Of a DNA stretch of 64,000 nt, positions 36,142 to 45,804 are shown one piece after another. The notes beneath the pieces are model-generated. The model did not search any database, was not told the DNA's origin, and saw only the letters and a list, made by a program, of their open reading frames with translations. The DNA is taken from contig DLGR01000017.1 in NCBI GenBank assembly GCA_002482805.1, positions 27,098-91,097 of the forward strand, written 5' to 3'. The DNA comes from Micavibrio sp. UBA7689 (GTDB taxonomy: Bacteria; Pseudomonadota; Alphaproteobacteria; Micavibrionales; Micavibrionaceae). A program made the translations under genes and the position numbers. How positions within the stretch are numbered: the stretch's first letter is position 1; each line of letters starts with the position of its first letter.

Positions 36142-38631
36142 TTGAGCGCAGACAATCTCGTCATCGTCGAATCTCCCGCGAAAGCGAAGACCATTAATAA
36201 GTATCTTGGTCCGGATTACTATGTCTTGGCCTCTTACGGCCATGTTCGCGACCTCGTGGGCAAAGACGGCTCGGTCCTCCCCGACAACGATTTCGCCATG
36301 AAGTGGGAACTGGGCGAGCGCGCCGATAAAAATGTCCGCGATATCAAGAAAGCCGTGAAGGCTTCCAAGAACATCTTCCTAGCGACCGACCCCGACAGAG
36401 AGGGTGAAGCCATTTCATGGCATGTGAAGGAAATTCTCAAAGACGACGACCTGATCAAAGGCAAAAACGTTCAGCGCGTGACGTTCAACGAGATCACAAA
36501 GAAAGCAGTGCAGGAAGCGTTCAGCCACGCGCGCGAACTCGATCAGGATTTGATCGATGCCTATCTTGCGCGCCGCGCACTCGATTATCTTGTCGGGTTT
36601 AATCTCTCGCCGATTTTATGGCGCAAATTGCCGGGTTCGAAATCCGCAGGCCGCGTGCAATCGGTTGCGCTGAAACTTATTTGCGAGCGCGAAGCCGAAA
36701 TCGAAGTTTTCAAGAGCCAAGAATACTGGAGCCTTGAAGCGTTGCTTCACAATGCCGATGGTGCACCGTTTGTCGCGCGTTTGACGCATTTGTCTGGCAA
36801 CAAACTCGACAAGCTGGACCTGACCAACGCGGAGATGGCCGAAGCAGCCGCCGTGCGTATCAGAAACAAAGCGCTTTCCGTTCAAAAGATCGAAAAGAAG
36901 CAGGTTCGCAGAAACCCCTACCCGCCTTTCATCACGTCGTCCTTGCAGATGGATGCTTCGCGCCGCTTGGGCTTCTCCGCTTCGCAAACCATGCGTGTTG
37001 CGCAAGCGTTGTATGAAGCAGGTTTTATCACCTACATGCGTACTGACGGTACGACGCTTTCGGATGATGCTGTTGCGCAAGCACGCGGTTTGATCAAAAA
37101 AGATTACGGCGATAAATATCTTCCGTCTGCGCCACGTCTTTACAAATCCAAAGCCAAGAACGCGCAAGAAGCGCACGAAGCCATTCGTCCCACCGATTTG
37201 TCCGTAAAACCGACGAGCGGTTCTGCACCTTCCGACGATCTACAGCGCAAATTGTATGATCTGATCTGGAAACGCACGATGGCCTCCCAAATGGAAAACG
37301 CCGTGATGGACCAAGTCGCCGCCGATATTTCGGACGGTACCGACGATGTCGTTTTGCGGGCCACGGGTTCGACCGTGACATTCGACGGCTTCCTGACTTT
37401 GTATAACGAAGAAAAAGACGAAGACGATACCGAAGACGATGAAAACCGCCGCCTGCCGAATTTAAGCGAAGGCGACAAGACAAAGCTGATGGAAGTGCGC
37501 CAGAACCAGCACTTCACGCAGCCACCGCCGCGTTATTCCGAAGCAACACTCGTCAAACGCCTTGAAGAACTCGGTATCGGCCGTCCTTCAACCTACGCTT
37601 CTATCCTGCAAGTCTTGCGTGACCGAAAATACGTCATCATGGATAAAAAGCGTTTTATCCCTGAAGACCGCGGACGTTTGGTTGTCGCATTTCTGCAGAG
37701 ATTTTTTACACGCTATGTCGATTACGATTTTACCGCAAACCTCGAAGAAGAGCTCGACGCCATTGCGGGCGGTCATGTCGAATGGAAAGAAGCGCTGCGT
37801 CAATTCTGGTTAGACTTTAACAAGGTCATCGGCGAAACCAAAGACCTGAAAATTTCCGAAGTCATCGACCATCTGGATGAAGAGCTTGGCCCACACTTCT
37901 TCCCTAAAGGCGATGAAGACCGCTCATGCCCCGCCTGTAAAAAAGGCCGTTTGTCTTTGAAATTTGGTAAATTCGGCGCGTTCATCGGCTGCGTCAATTA
38001 CCCTGAGTGTAAATTTACCAAACCGCTCGAGATTGCTACGCCCGACGGCGAAACAGGCGATGAAGCGGCGTTGGCGAACGAACCTAAAATGCTCGGCACC
38101 GATCCTGCTTCGGGACGCTCCGTGTCTCTGCGCCGCGGACCTTATGGTGCGTATGTGCAAATCGATCTGCCCGAAGAATCCAAAGACAAACCCAAACGCC
38201 AAGGCGTGCCCAAAGGTGTAGAGATTTCATCTGTTGATTTGGCGGCGGCTTTGAAATTGCTTGAACTTCCCCGCGATGTCGGCCCTCACCCCGAAGACGG
38301 CAAAATGATTTCCGCAGGCATCGGACGTTTCGGCCCGTTCCTGAAACACAACAACCGTTTCAAGTCTCTGAAAAAGGGTGACGATGTGATGAGCATCGGC
38401 ATGAACCGCGCCGTGGAATTGCTGGCAGAACCGATCAAAGAAACATGGCGCACGAAGAAGAAGGCCGAAATGCTCGCCAAAAAAGAAGCCGAAAAGGCCG
38501 AAAAAGCAGCGAAAAAGGCCGCCGAAAAAGCCGCCAAAGCCGGTGAGAAAAAACCCGCTGCCAAGAAAAAGCCTGCGGCCAAAAAGAAACCTGCCGTTAA
38601 AAAAGTGCCCGCCAAGAAAAAAGCGGAATAA
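36142..38631 (+). CDS. topA: DNA topoisomerase I
   Basis: Type IA topoisomerase relaxing negative supercoils. The 829-residue protein begins with TTG (36142), as no ATG is placed correctly, and reads LVIVESPAKAKTINKYLG. The active-site Tyr is in ITYMRTDGT and the ATDPDREGEAI Toprim motif is present. A zinc ribbon follows at about residues 595-630 (CPAC and CVNYPEC), then topoisomerase C-terminal repeats and a Lys/Ala-rich tail of about 60 residues. The stop codon abuts the stop of the opposite-strand epimerase with no gap. Confidence 0.96.
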   Translation: MSADNLVIVESPAKAKTINKYLGPDYYVLASYGHVRDLVGKDGSVLPDNDFAMKWELGERADKNVRDIKKAVKASKNIFLATDPDREGEAISWHVKEILKDDDLIKGKNVQRVTFNEITKKAVQEAFSHARELDQDLIDAYLARRALDYLVGFNLSPILWRKLPGSKSAGRVQSVALKLICEREAEIEVFKSQEYWSLEALLHNADGAPFVARLTHLSGNKLDKLDLTNAEMAEAAAVRIRNKALSVQKIEKKQVRRNPYPPFITSSLQMDASRRLGFSASQTMRVAQALYEAGFITYMRTDGTTLSDDAVAQARGLIKKDYGDKYLPSAPRLYKSKAKNAQEAHEAIRPTDLSVKPTSGSAPSDDLQRKLYDLIWKRTMASQMENAVMDQVAADISDGTDDVVLRATGSTVTFDGFLTLYNEEKDEDDTEDDENRRLPNLSEGDKTKLMEVRQNQHFTQPPPRYSEATLVKRLEELGIGRPSTYASILQVLRDRKYVIMDKKRFIPEDRGRLVVAFLQRFFTRYVDYDFTANLEEELDAIAGGHVEWKEALRQFWLDFNKVIGETKDLKISEVIDHLDEELGPHFFPKGDEDRSCPACKKGRLSLKFGKFGAFIGCVNYPECKFTKPLEIATPDGETGDEAALANEPKMLGTDPASGRSVSLRRGPYGAYVQIDLPEESKDKPKRQGVPKGVEISSVDLAAALKLLELPRDVGPHPEDGKMISAGIGRFGPFLKHNNRFKSLKKGDDVMSIGMNRAVELLAEPIKETWRTKKKAEMLAKKEAEKAEKAAKKAAEKAAKAGEKKPAAKKKPAAKKKPAVKKVPAKKKAE

Positions 38632-39660
38632 TCAACGCGCGGGGCCGTTGCCGAGTTTATAATAGTCGCGGTACCACCCGATAAATTCCCGCAATCCCTT
38701 TTCCAGCGTCGTTTGCGGCGTAAAGCCCGTTACATTTTTAAGCGCATCGATATTGGCATAGGTGGATTGCACATCGCCCGGCTGCATAGGAAATTTTTCA
38801 ATTTTCGCTTCGATACCAATTTCTTTTTCCAGCAAACCGATCATGTGCATCAATTCGGCAGGATTGTTGTTGCCGATATTGTAAAGACGGTAAGGTGCCT
38901 TGCTGGTTGCAGGATCAGGCAGATCGGAATTCCAATTCGGATCGGATGTCGCGGGAATATCGACCAAACGCGCCACGCCTTCGATGATGTCGTCGATATG
39001 CGTGAAATCGCGTCTCATGTCGCCATCATTAAACACGGCGATAGGTTTGCCTTCGTAAATCGCTTTCGTGAATTTGAAATAGGCCATATCGGGCCGGCCC
39101 CAAGAGCCATACACCGTGAAGAAACGTAAACCCGTACAGGGAATGCCGTATAAATGCGCGTAGGAATGCGCCATCAATTCGTTCGATTTTTTGGTGGCGG
39201 CATAAAGACTGATCGGGTGATCGACATTGTCTGAAACGCTGAACGGCAATTTGGTGTTCGCGCCGTATACGGACGATGATGATGCAAAAACCAAATGCTT
39301 CACCGCGTTATTGCGCGCACCTTCCAACACGTTGATAAAACCGTTGAGATTGCTCGTAATATAAGCATGTGGTTTTTCGAGGGAATAACGAACACCCGCC
39401 TGCGCCGCGAGATGCACAATGGCATCGGGCTTGAATTTTGCGACGGCGGCACTAAATTTTTCCGTATCCTCCAGCGCGATTTGTTCGAATGTAAACTGCG
39501 GCAGGGTTTTGAGTTGCGCGAGGCGCGCATCCTTCAACGATACGTCGTAATAGGAATTGAGATTGTCTACACCCAGCACCTCGCGCCCGTCGGAGCATAA
39601 GCGGCGAACCAGATGGTAGCCGATGAAGCCCGCGGCGCCGGTAACGAGGATTTTTTGCAT
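38632..39660 (-). CDS. NAD-dependent epimerase, UDP-glucuronate 4-epimerase-like
   Basis: Short-chain (extended SDR) sugar nucleotide epimerase. The start at 39660 (MQKILVTGAAGFIGYHLVRRL) gives 342 residues, the expected length. NAD loop GAAGFIG, DNLNSYYD, the catalytic Ser in SSSSVYG and the pair Tyr and Lys in YAATKKSNE are present. The region FFTVYGSWGRPDMAYFKFTKAI matches UDP-glucuronate 4-epimerases (LpsL/CapI). It would supply UDP-galacturonate for surface polysaccharide. It is inserted on the minus strand between topA and rnr, which are usually neighbours. Confidence 0.87.
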   Translation of the reverse strand: MQKILVTGAAGFIGYHLVRRLCSDGREVLGVDNLNSYYDVSLKDARLAQLKTLPQFTFEQIALEDTEKFSAAVAKFKPDAIVHLAAQAGVRYSLEKPHAYITSNLNGFINVLEGARNNAVKHLVFASSSSVYGANTKLPFSVSDNVDHPISLYAATKKSNELMAHSYAHLYGIPCTGLRFFTVYGSWGRPDMAYFKFTKAIYEGKPIAVFNDGDMRRDFTHIDDIIEGVARLVDIPATSDPNWNSDLPDPATSKAPYRLYNIGNNNPAELMHMIGLLEKEIGIEAKIEKFPMQPGDVQSTYANIDALKNVTGFTPQTTLEKGLREFIGWYRDYYKLGNGPAR

Positions 39661-39727
39661 GTATAGTCCATTTTTTAGGGCAATCAGGCATTGAGAAATA
39701 GCAAACGAAAGCCCTACAATCAAGGAC

Positions 39728-42028
39728 ATGAGCCGACCTACGCCCCCAAAACCCGATAAAAACACGATTCTCAAGCTTATCGCGGACAGCCCCTCCCCCC
39801 TTTCCAAGCGCGATATCGTCGATGCTTTCCAAATTCGCGGTGATGATCGCCGCGATATCAAGGAAATGCTGCGCGAACTCACCGAAGACGGTTTGATCGT
39901 CAAGATGCCCGGGCAGGATTACACTGTTCCCAAAAGCCTTCCATCCGTCGCGGTGGTCGAAGTGTATGAAATCGACATGGACGGGGATGTGTTTGCAAAG
40001 CCCACGGAATGGAATGTCGAACTCCAAGGCGAAATGCCCAAAATCGAAATCGTTCCCGAACACGGCAAGGGCCACCCCGCTTTGAAAGAAGGCGACCGTG
40101 CCATGGTCGCGTTGCGCAGATTTTCGGACAAATTATACGAAGGCAAAGTCATCAAGCGCCTTGACGATCCACGGGGTAACGTGATGGGACAATTGGTGCG
40201 CCACAAGAATGGTTATGTTCTGGAGCCAGCCAGCAAAAAAGCCAAACATGATTTCGATGTGCCGCAGGCCGATTTGAACGGCGCGCATGAAGGTGATCTG
40301 GTCGTCGGTGAAATTCAACCCGCGCGCGGATTGCAACGTAAGAAAGTCCGTATTATTCAGGTCATCGGACGCCGCGATGATCCGAAAGCGATTTCGTTGA
40401 TTGCTTTATACGAAGCAGGACTGTCCGAGAAATTTCCGCAAGCCGTGATCGACGAGACGGAAGGCATGGTCGTGCCGGATTTGAAAGGTCGCGAGGATTT
40501 GCGTTCTTATCCGCTTGTTACCATCGACGGTGCGGATGCACGAGATTTCGATGACGCCGTATTCGCAGAAAAAGAGGATGACGGATATCATTTGATCGTG
40601 GCCATTGCCGACGTTGCCTATTACGTGCGCCCCGGTTCCGCGTTGGACCGTGAAGCTTTGCGCCGCGGTAACTCCACATATTTCCCCGACCGCGTTGTGC
40701 CGATGCTCCCCGAAGCCTTGTCTAACGATTTATGTTCCTTGCGTCCGAAAGAAAACCGCGCCTGTATGGCGTTCCATATGAAGATCGATTTCGATGGCGC
40801 GCTGCGATCCTACAAAGTGGTGCGCGGTTTGATGCGTTCCGAAGCCCGCCTTACATACGATCAGGTGCAGGCGGCCAAAGATGGGCAACCTTCGGACCTT
40901 ACCGATCCTTTGGTGGAAAAGGTTATCAATCCGCTGTACGAAGCATATGAGATTCTCGACAAAGCCCGCAGGCAACGTGGCGCGCTGGACCTTGATCTGC
41001 CCGAAAGGCAAATTCTTATCGACAAAGACGGCAATATGACGGGGGTTAAAAACCGTGCGCGGTTCGATTCACACAAACTGATCGAAGAATTCATGATCCT
41101 TGCCAACGTCGCGGCGGCGCAGGCGCTCGAAGGCCGAAAAGCGCCCTGCGTGTACCGTATCCATGACAGACCTTCGGAAACCAAACTCGATGCGGCGCGT
41201 GATTTCCTTGATGCATTCGGATTGTCGCTCCCCAAGGGCGGTTCGATCAAACCCGCGCAGATCAACTTACTCCTGACAAAAGCCAAGGAATCTCCTTATT
41301 CACATCTGGTGAGCGAAGTGTTGCTCCGTTCGCAATCGCAAGCCGTGTACAGCCCCGAAAATATCGGCCACTTCGGGTTGGCCTTGCAGAAATACGCACA
41401 TTTCACCTCCCCCATTCGCCGTTATGCGGATTTGCTGGTTCACCGTTCTCTCATACGCGCCTTCGATCTCGGGCCCGGCGGATTGTCGGACGAGGAAGAA
41501 GTCACGCTTGAGGAAAAATCCGACCATATTTCCCAAACCGAAAGAACGTCGGCCGAAGCCGAGCGCAATTCCGTCGACCGTTTCACCGCAAAATGGATGC
41601 AAAGCCGTATCGGCGATGAATTCCCGGGCCGCATCAACGGCGTTACCAGATTTGGTTTGTTCGTGACGCTCGATGAAAACGGTGCGGACGGTTTGATCCC
41701 TATCCGCACGCTTCCTTCCGATTATTACGTGCATGACGAAAAGCAGCATGCACTGATCGGGCGCAAATCGAACCGCATTTACAGGCTCGGAGCGAAAGTG
41801 AAAATCCGCATCGTCGAAGCCGACGGATTCACAGGCAGCAGTTTGTTCGAGATGGTCGGCAATGACAGCGCGGATCTCGCGGGCATAAGTTTCAAGCGTC
41901 CGCACATGTCTTCGGACCGGGGAAGCCGTGACAAACGCGATTTCGGCAAAAAGCGTAGCGGCGGTAAAGACGAGCGCAAGGGCCTGAAAAAATACGGACC
42001 CAAAAAAGGCGGCAAGAAACGCAAATGA
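39728..42028 (+). CDS. rnr: Ribonuclease R
   Basis: Processive 3'-5' exoribonuclease that degrades structured RNA. In the 766 residues I see an N-terminal winged helix (KRDIVDAFQIRGDDRRDIKEML), cold-shock domains, the RNB domain with the metal-binding Asp cluster (DGADARDFDDAVFAE), YFPDRVVPMLP, an S1 domain (GRINGVTRFGLFVTLDENGADGLI) and a basic Lys/Gly tail. It is divergent from the epimerase with a 67-base shared promoter gap. Confidence 0.95.
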   Translation: MSRPTPPKPDKNTILKLIADSPSPLSKRDIVDAFQIRGDDRRDIKEMLRELTEDGLIVKMPGQDYTVPKSLPSVAVVEVYEIDMDGDVFAKPTEWNVELQGEMPKIEIVPEHGKGHPALKEGDRAMVALRRFSDKLYEGKVIKRLDDPRGNVMGQLVRHKNGYVLEPASKKAKHDFDVPQADLNGAHEGDLVVGEIQPARGLQRKKVRIIQVIGRRDDPKAISLIALYEAGLSEKFPQAVIDETEGMVVPDLKGREDLRSYPLVTIDGADARDFDDAVFAEKEDDGYHLIVAIADVAYYVRPGSALDREALRRGNSTYFPDRVVPMLPEALSNDLCSLRPKENRACMAFHMKIDFDGALRSYKVVRGLMRSEARLTYDQVQAAKDGQPSDLTDPLVEKVINPLYEAYEILDKARRQRGALDLDLPERQILIDKDGNMTGVKNRARFDSHKLIEEFMILANVAAAQALEGRKAPCVYRIHDRPSETKLDAARDFLDAFGLSLPKGGSIKPAQINLLLTKAKESPYSHLVSEVLLRSQSQAVYSPENIGHFGLALQKYAHFTSPIRRYADLLVHRSLIRAFDLGPGGLSDEEEVTLEEKSDHISQTERTSAEAERNSVDRFTAKWMQSRIGDEFPGRINGVTRFGLFVTLDENGADGLIPIRTLPSDYYVHDEKQHALIGRKSNRIYRLGAKVKIRIVEADGFTGSSLFEMVGNDSADLAGISFKRPHMSSDRGSRDKRDFGKKRSGGKDERKGLKKYGPKKGGKKRK

Positions 42029-42246
42029 GGCCACCTTACCAGTCTCGTTAACGGTTTTTTTATCCCGCGCACCCTATGATATATACAGCGATATTGTCGG
42101 TGTAGTTATGCCGGTTCAATAGGCGTTTAAGAGACGCACCTTATCCTCATAATCCCGCATACCACCAAAAGCCGCCGCTCCCATCCATGGGCTCTTCCGT
42201 ATTTCAATAATATTACGTAAAATAATAGCTTTCCCGCCGCTTATTC

Positions 42247-42277
42247 TTGACATCGGGCCTAAAAACCGCAATATGCG
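42247..42277 (+). promoter_or_regulatory. Probable sigma70-type promoter of rpmG
   Basis: A perfect TTGACA (42247-42252) is followed by an AT-rich -10 region (AATATG at 17 bases or TATGCG at 19 bases). A small stem CCGCA-ATA-TGCGG (42266-42278) overlaps the -10 region. The rpmG start is about 32 bases further. The rest of the 280-base gap after rnr shows no gene. Confidence 0.55.
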
Positions 42278-42308
42278 GGTCTAATTTTCGAAGATAAAGG
42301 TATTTACC

Positions 42309-42518
42309 ATGGCTAAAAAAGGCGGCGGCGCAACCAAAGTGCGCTTGGAATCAACAGCTGGTACGGGTTTCCGTTACTACACCAAGAAGGGCGCGAAAGC
42401 GACCGAGAAGCTGAAAATGAAGAAATTCGATCCTTGGGCGACGAACGAAGCCACGGGCAAAACCGGCGCGCATGTCGTTTTCGAAGAAAAGAAAATGCCT
42501 CCTTCCAAGAAGAACTAA
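42309..42518 (+). CDS. rpmG: 50S ribosomal protein L33, with a loop insertion
   Basis: The 69 residues begin MAKKGGGATKVRLESTAGTG, the alphaproteobacterial L33 pattern (VRLESTAGTGFRYYTKK). The usual end of about 55 residues reads YDP-ARKHV-FKE; here the KKFDPWA segment is followed by an insertion of about ten residues (TNEATGKTGA) before HVVFEEKKMP, giving an unusually long protein. None of the zinc Cys of the C+ type are present. A strong terminator follows. Confidence 0.9.
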   Translation: MAKKGGGATKVRLESTAGTGFRYYTKKGAKATEKLKMKKFDPWATNEATGKTGAHVVFEEKKMPPSKKN

Positions 42519-42540
42519 TCTTCTTAAGCGAGCAAAGAAC

Positions 42541-42569
42541 AAAGCCACCTTTCGGTGGCTTTTTTTATT
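42541..42569 (+). terminator. Rho-independent terminator after rpmG
   Basis: AAGCCACC / GGTGGCTT with a 4-base TTTC loop followed by seven T. It may also stop pleD transcripts from the other strand, since the pleD stop is at 42577 and A residues precede the stem. Confidence 0.9.
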
Positions 42570-42576
42570 CCTGTAA

Positions 42577-44004
42577 TTATTCGAGGAACGCTCTCGCCTC
42601 TTGCTGATAGGCAGAAGGATCGAGCTTGCCTTTGTTTTCGAACACGGCGGCGTTGCGTCCGCTTTCCTTGGCTTCGTACAAGGCAGCGTCGGCGCGCTTC
42701 AGCACCTCAACCATATCGATATTGCTGTCTTCGATAATCGTGCCGCCGATAGAGGTGGTTACGCTGACTTTGCCTTCTTTGGCTCCGCAGAGGAACGGAT
42801 CATCGGCGATCATCTTGCGCAGACGTTCGGCGATGAAGTATGCCATGTCGGGATTGATATCGGGCAGAATAACCACGAACTCTTCGCCGCCCAGACGCGC
42901 TACCAAATCAAAAGAACGCAAAGAATCCTGCACGCGTTTCGCAAATATCTTCAAAATTTCGTCGCCCACCGCGTGGCCGTGTGTGTCATTGATGGATTTG
43001 AAATGGTCGATATCCATCATCAACACGGCCATAGCCTTTTTGCTTTGCAGGTTTTTCTGCAGAAGTTTTTGCAGGTGGACTTCAAAGTAACGTCGGTTGT
43101 ACAGACCCGTCAGAGAATCCGTCAAAGCCATCGAGAGGCTCAATTCAAAGTTGGAGCGCAAGCGCTCCTGGAAACGCTTTCTGCGCACCTGTGTTCTGAC
43201 ACGTGCCAGCAATTCGTTGCGGTCCACGGGGCGTAAAATGTAATCATGCGCGCCAATTTCGAGTCCGTGCGCGATGCGCGGCATGTCTTCCTCGTTGGCG
43301 ATCATCAAAATAGGAACCTGACGGGTTTTTTCAGAGGATCTCAAATGCGAACACAGACGCAGACCGTCTTCGTTTTTAAGATTGAGAGATACCGCCAGAA
43401 GGTCGTAATCGCTTTGCGATACTTTGGCCATGGCGTCGAGGCCGGTTTCGGCGACAATCACGATGTCTTCATCGGTTTTCAATGTTTCAATAAATTTCTT
43501 GCTTTCAAAGCCTTGGTCTTCAATCACGAGCACGCGCGCATGTTCGACGGGCTCGTTCATGGCATTGGCGGTTGTTTCCGTCACACCAAGCTGCGTGGCG
43601 GTATTTTCACGCACACGCCATTCATCAACCGTCATTTTCAAACGTACCAATGATCTTACGCGGCTCATCAAAGCCGTATCGTTCAAAGGTTTGGACAAAA
43701 AGTCGTCCGCACCGGCCTCAAGGCCTTTGATGCGGTCGGAAGAATCGGTCAACGCGGTGACAATAACCACAGGGATGTGCGCAGTGGCGGGATTGGCCTT
43801 GATGCGTTTGCACACTTCGAAGCCGTCCATGCCGGGCATCATAACATCGAGCAAAACGATATCGGGGCTTTGCGAAGCTACTTTTTCCAGCGCTTCGGGG
43901 CCGCTGGTGGCGGTCAGCACGTCGTAATACTCGCTGGAGAGCTTGGCTTCCAGAAGTTTTACGTTCGGCAATATATCGTCCACGACCAATACGCGCGCTG
44001 ACAT
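42577..44004 (-). CDS. pleD: Response regulator diguanylate cyclase PleD
   Basis: Makes the second messenger c-di-GMP. The 475 residues are two receivers and a GGDEF domain, the PleD architecture. The first receiver has D53 in LLDVMMPGMDG, the second (about 155-280) is divergent and lacks a clear phospho-acceptor, acting as an adaptor. The catalytic GGEEF is at 372-376 and the RxxD inhibitory site RSFD is at 363-366, five residues ahead as in known product-inhibited cyclases. It follows the DivK gene by 15 bases. Confidence 0.95.
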   Translation of the reverse strand: MSARVLVVDDILPNVKLLEAKLSSEYYDVLTATSGPEALEKVASQSPDIVLLDVMMPGMDGFEVCKRIKANPATAHIPVVIVTALTDSSDRIKGLEAGADDFLSKPLNDTALMSRVRSLVRLKMTVDEWRVRENTATQLGVTETTANAMNEPVEHARVLVIEDQGFESKKFIETLKTDEDIVIVAETGLDAMAKVSQSDYDLLAVSLNLKNEDGLRLCSHLRSSEKTRQVPILMIANEEDMPRIAHGLEIGAHDYILRPVDRNELLARVRTQVRRKRFQERLRSNFELSLSMALTDSLTGLYNRRYFEVHLQKLLQKNLQSKKAMAVLMMDIDHFKSINDTHGHAVGDEILKIFAKRVQDSLRSFDLVARLGGEEFVVILPDINPDMAYFIAERLRKMIADDPFLCGAKEGKVSVTTSIGGTIIEDSNIDMVEVLKRADAALYEAKESGRNAAVFENKGKLDPSAYQQEARAFLE

Positions 44005-44019
44005 CTAATTCACTACCTT

Positions 44020-44523
44020 CTATTTAATATCATCTTCGGGGTAATCCTCATCATCGAGAATTGCCTCCGGTGCGCCGTCTTCTTCTTTTCCCGCATCGCG
44101 GATTTCAAAATTGGGAAGCGGCGCCACTTCTTCTTTTGTTTCTTGTGCCGCATCGGGCTTTTTCAAATAGGTCTGAATGACCTCTAAAAAGCGGGAAACG
44201 GAAATCGGTTTGGAAATGTAATCTTCACAGCCGCCTTGGCGGATTTTTTCCTCATCGCCCTTCATGGCGAACGCGGTGACAGCAATCACAGGAATGGATT
44301 TGAGCGCTTCATCGCTTTTGAGCCATTTGGTGACGTCAAGCCCCGAAACTTCGGGAAGCTGAATATCCATCAAAATCAGATCCGGTTTTTGCGTACGCGC
44401 GATCTCCAGCACTTCCATGCCGTTGCGAGTCTCGATCGTGGCGATTCCATGCGCCTCGAGAAGGTCCCTGAACAGTTTCATGTTCAGTTCGTTGTCCTCT
44501 ACGATGAGAACCGTTTTTGTCAT
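44020..44523 (-). CDS. divK: Single-domain response regulator DivK
   Basis: Essential cell-cycle receiver in alphaproteobacteria that interacts with DivJ, PleC and DivL. Acidic pocket VEDNE, phospho-acceptor D53 in [11 protein letters not shown] and Lys in YISKPIS match the Caulobacter protein. The protein is 167 residues, about 40 longer than usual, due to an acidic C-terminal tail ([19 protein letters not shown]). The divK-pleD order with rpmG close by is the arrangement I remember from Caulobacter. Confidence 0.9.
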   Translation of the reverse strand: MTKTVLIVEDNELNMKLFRDLLEAHGIATIETRNGMEVLEIARTQKPDLILMDIQLPEVSGLDVTKWLKSDEALKSIPVIAVTAFAMKGDEEKIRQGGCEDYISKPISVSRFLEVIQTYLKKPDAAQETKEEVAPLPNFEIRDAGKEEDGAPEAILDDEDYPEDDIK

Positions 44524-44630
44524 GATTTGAAGCCCTTAATCCTCATGTGCAGATCCGGATGATCTATCCAAGATGCTAACAGCGTATTGGTTACCAGATT
44601 GTTAAGATACATAGCGAACCCTATGAGATT

Positions 44631-45494
44631 TTACGGCTTTTTCGGCTCTTTCGGAGTGTCGCCGCAGCTTTCTGCGGGAATCGGCTCCAGAGCGACCAGT
44701 TTCTGGGTCACTGAGAAATCGTCATACTCGATCAGCATGCTGGAAATGATGCCGTTTTCATGAAAGGCCATGCTCATTTCATAGTCGGATTCTTCTTCCT
44801 GATCCTTGGAAGGAAACACGGCCATGCGCACATTCCATGATTTGGCTTTGAGCATATCCTTGTCGATCTTCGTATTGGCGAGCATCGACGCATCGGGCTG
44901 CGTGTCCTTGCCGATGAAGGAGTTGATTTCGATCGGGCCTTCTTCATCGCTGCCGTCGAACACTTGTGCGGAATAAAATTTATCGCCTGCTTTTGCGCGC
45001 TTGATCAATTCCAGCGTGTGGCCCATCGGGAACAGCGTGCCGTTCGTCAAAGTGTATTTTGTATTTTCAGGATAACGGTAAACGGCTTCACCGCCCTTGG
45101 CGTCCATGCCCGCATGGCCGCGAATTTCCTGATACATCTGTCCGTCACGCTGGCGGCGGGATGTGAAGTTCAAACTCTTGCCGTCATAAGTTTCGAAGGT
45201 AGAAAAATCGGACGTGATTTTCATGCCCGGCGCGTCGGCATATTCATAGAACAATTTGAATTTGTGGTCCGTGACCCACGCATCGCATCCAGGCTTCCAT
45301 TCATAGGACATCTGGCCGCTGATATTCAGGATTTGCGATCCGCTGTGCGTGGCAACGAGATCTATATCGTAAAGCGCCTTGTGGGCCAGCAAGCCTTTGG
45401 CAAGAGCCGCATCCGCGGGGGCCGCCTGCGCCTGCGGGACCGTGATTAACAGCACGGACGCAAACGCCAACAAACAAGGCTTGGAAAACGCCAT
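44631..45494 (-). CDS. EipB-family periplasmic protein (DUF1849)
   Basis: Periplasmic beta-spiral protein needed for envelope integrity in Brucella. The signal peptide is cut near residue 24 (AQA-A). The early segment LLAHKALYDIDL, then GQMSYEWKPGCDAW and FSTFETYDGKSLNFTSRR are typical of the family. The two conserved Cys, C70 and C277, can form the disulfide seen in EipB. The length of 287 residues is right. It is divergent from the GGDEF gene. Confidence 0.88.
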   Translation of the reverse strand: MAFSKPCLLAFASVLLITVPQAQAAPADAALAKGLLAHKALYDIDLVATHSGSQILNISGQMSYEWKPGCDAWVTDHKFKLFYEYADAPGMKITSDFSTFETYDGKSLNFTSRRQRDGQMYQEIRGHAGMDAKGGEAVYRYPENTKYTLTNGTLFPMGHTLELIKRAKAGDKFYSAQVFDGSDEEGPIEINSFIGKDTQPDASMLANTKIDKDMLKAKSWNVRMAVFPSKDQEEESDYEMSMAFHENGIISSMLIEYDDFSVTQKLVALEPIPAESCGDTPKEPKKP

Positions 45495-45533
45495 TACGAA
45501 ACCTTCCAGAGTGAGGTGTAAGACAGACTTACG

Positions 45534-45561
45534 ATTATAATACAGGGGCTTAATCCTTCAA
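45534..45561 (-). promoter_or_regulatory. Probable sigma70-type promoter of the EipB-family gene
   Basis: On the minus strand TTGAAG (45556-45561), a 16-base spacer and a perfect TATAAT (45534-45539), about 40 bases upstream of the start. Confidence 0.6.
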
Positions 45562-45804
45562 AGACAAACCTTAACGGCACATCTTGCCGCGCCTCTCGTT
45601 GGGATAGGCAAAGCTTGCAGAAAATGCCGCTTTTCACCGTTAATTTTTCCATTATTGAAAATAAAGTAACGTATTGTAATAAAACAATAAATTTGGTTAA
45701 GAGGAACTGGCACAGGGTTCGCATGGTTGGATTATGGAGTAAGCACGATTGTGTGCACCCGCTAGGAGTAGCGGACAAGATTAGTAGTAAGGGTGTTATT
45801 GATA
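45562..45804 (+). promoter_or_regulatory. Leader region of the GGDEF gene with a candidate promoter
   Basis: The gap between the EipB-family and GGDEF genes is about 310 bases. On the plus strand TTGAAA (45655-45660), a 16-base spacer and TAATAA (45677-45682) make a possible promoter, leaving a 5' leader of about 115 bases. The leader holds a small stem around 45757-45774 (CCCGCTAGGAGTAGCGG). I compared it by memory with the c-di-GMP-I riboswitch and did not find the conserved core. A short open frame over it does not look coding. Confidence 0.35.

Noticed and set aside
45683..45804. c-di-GMP riboswitch in front of the GGDEF gene
   Set aside because: The conserved GEMM core and tetraloop receptor words are not visible; only one small stem is present.
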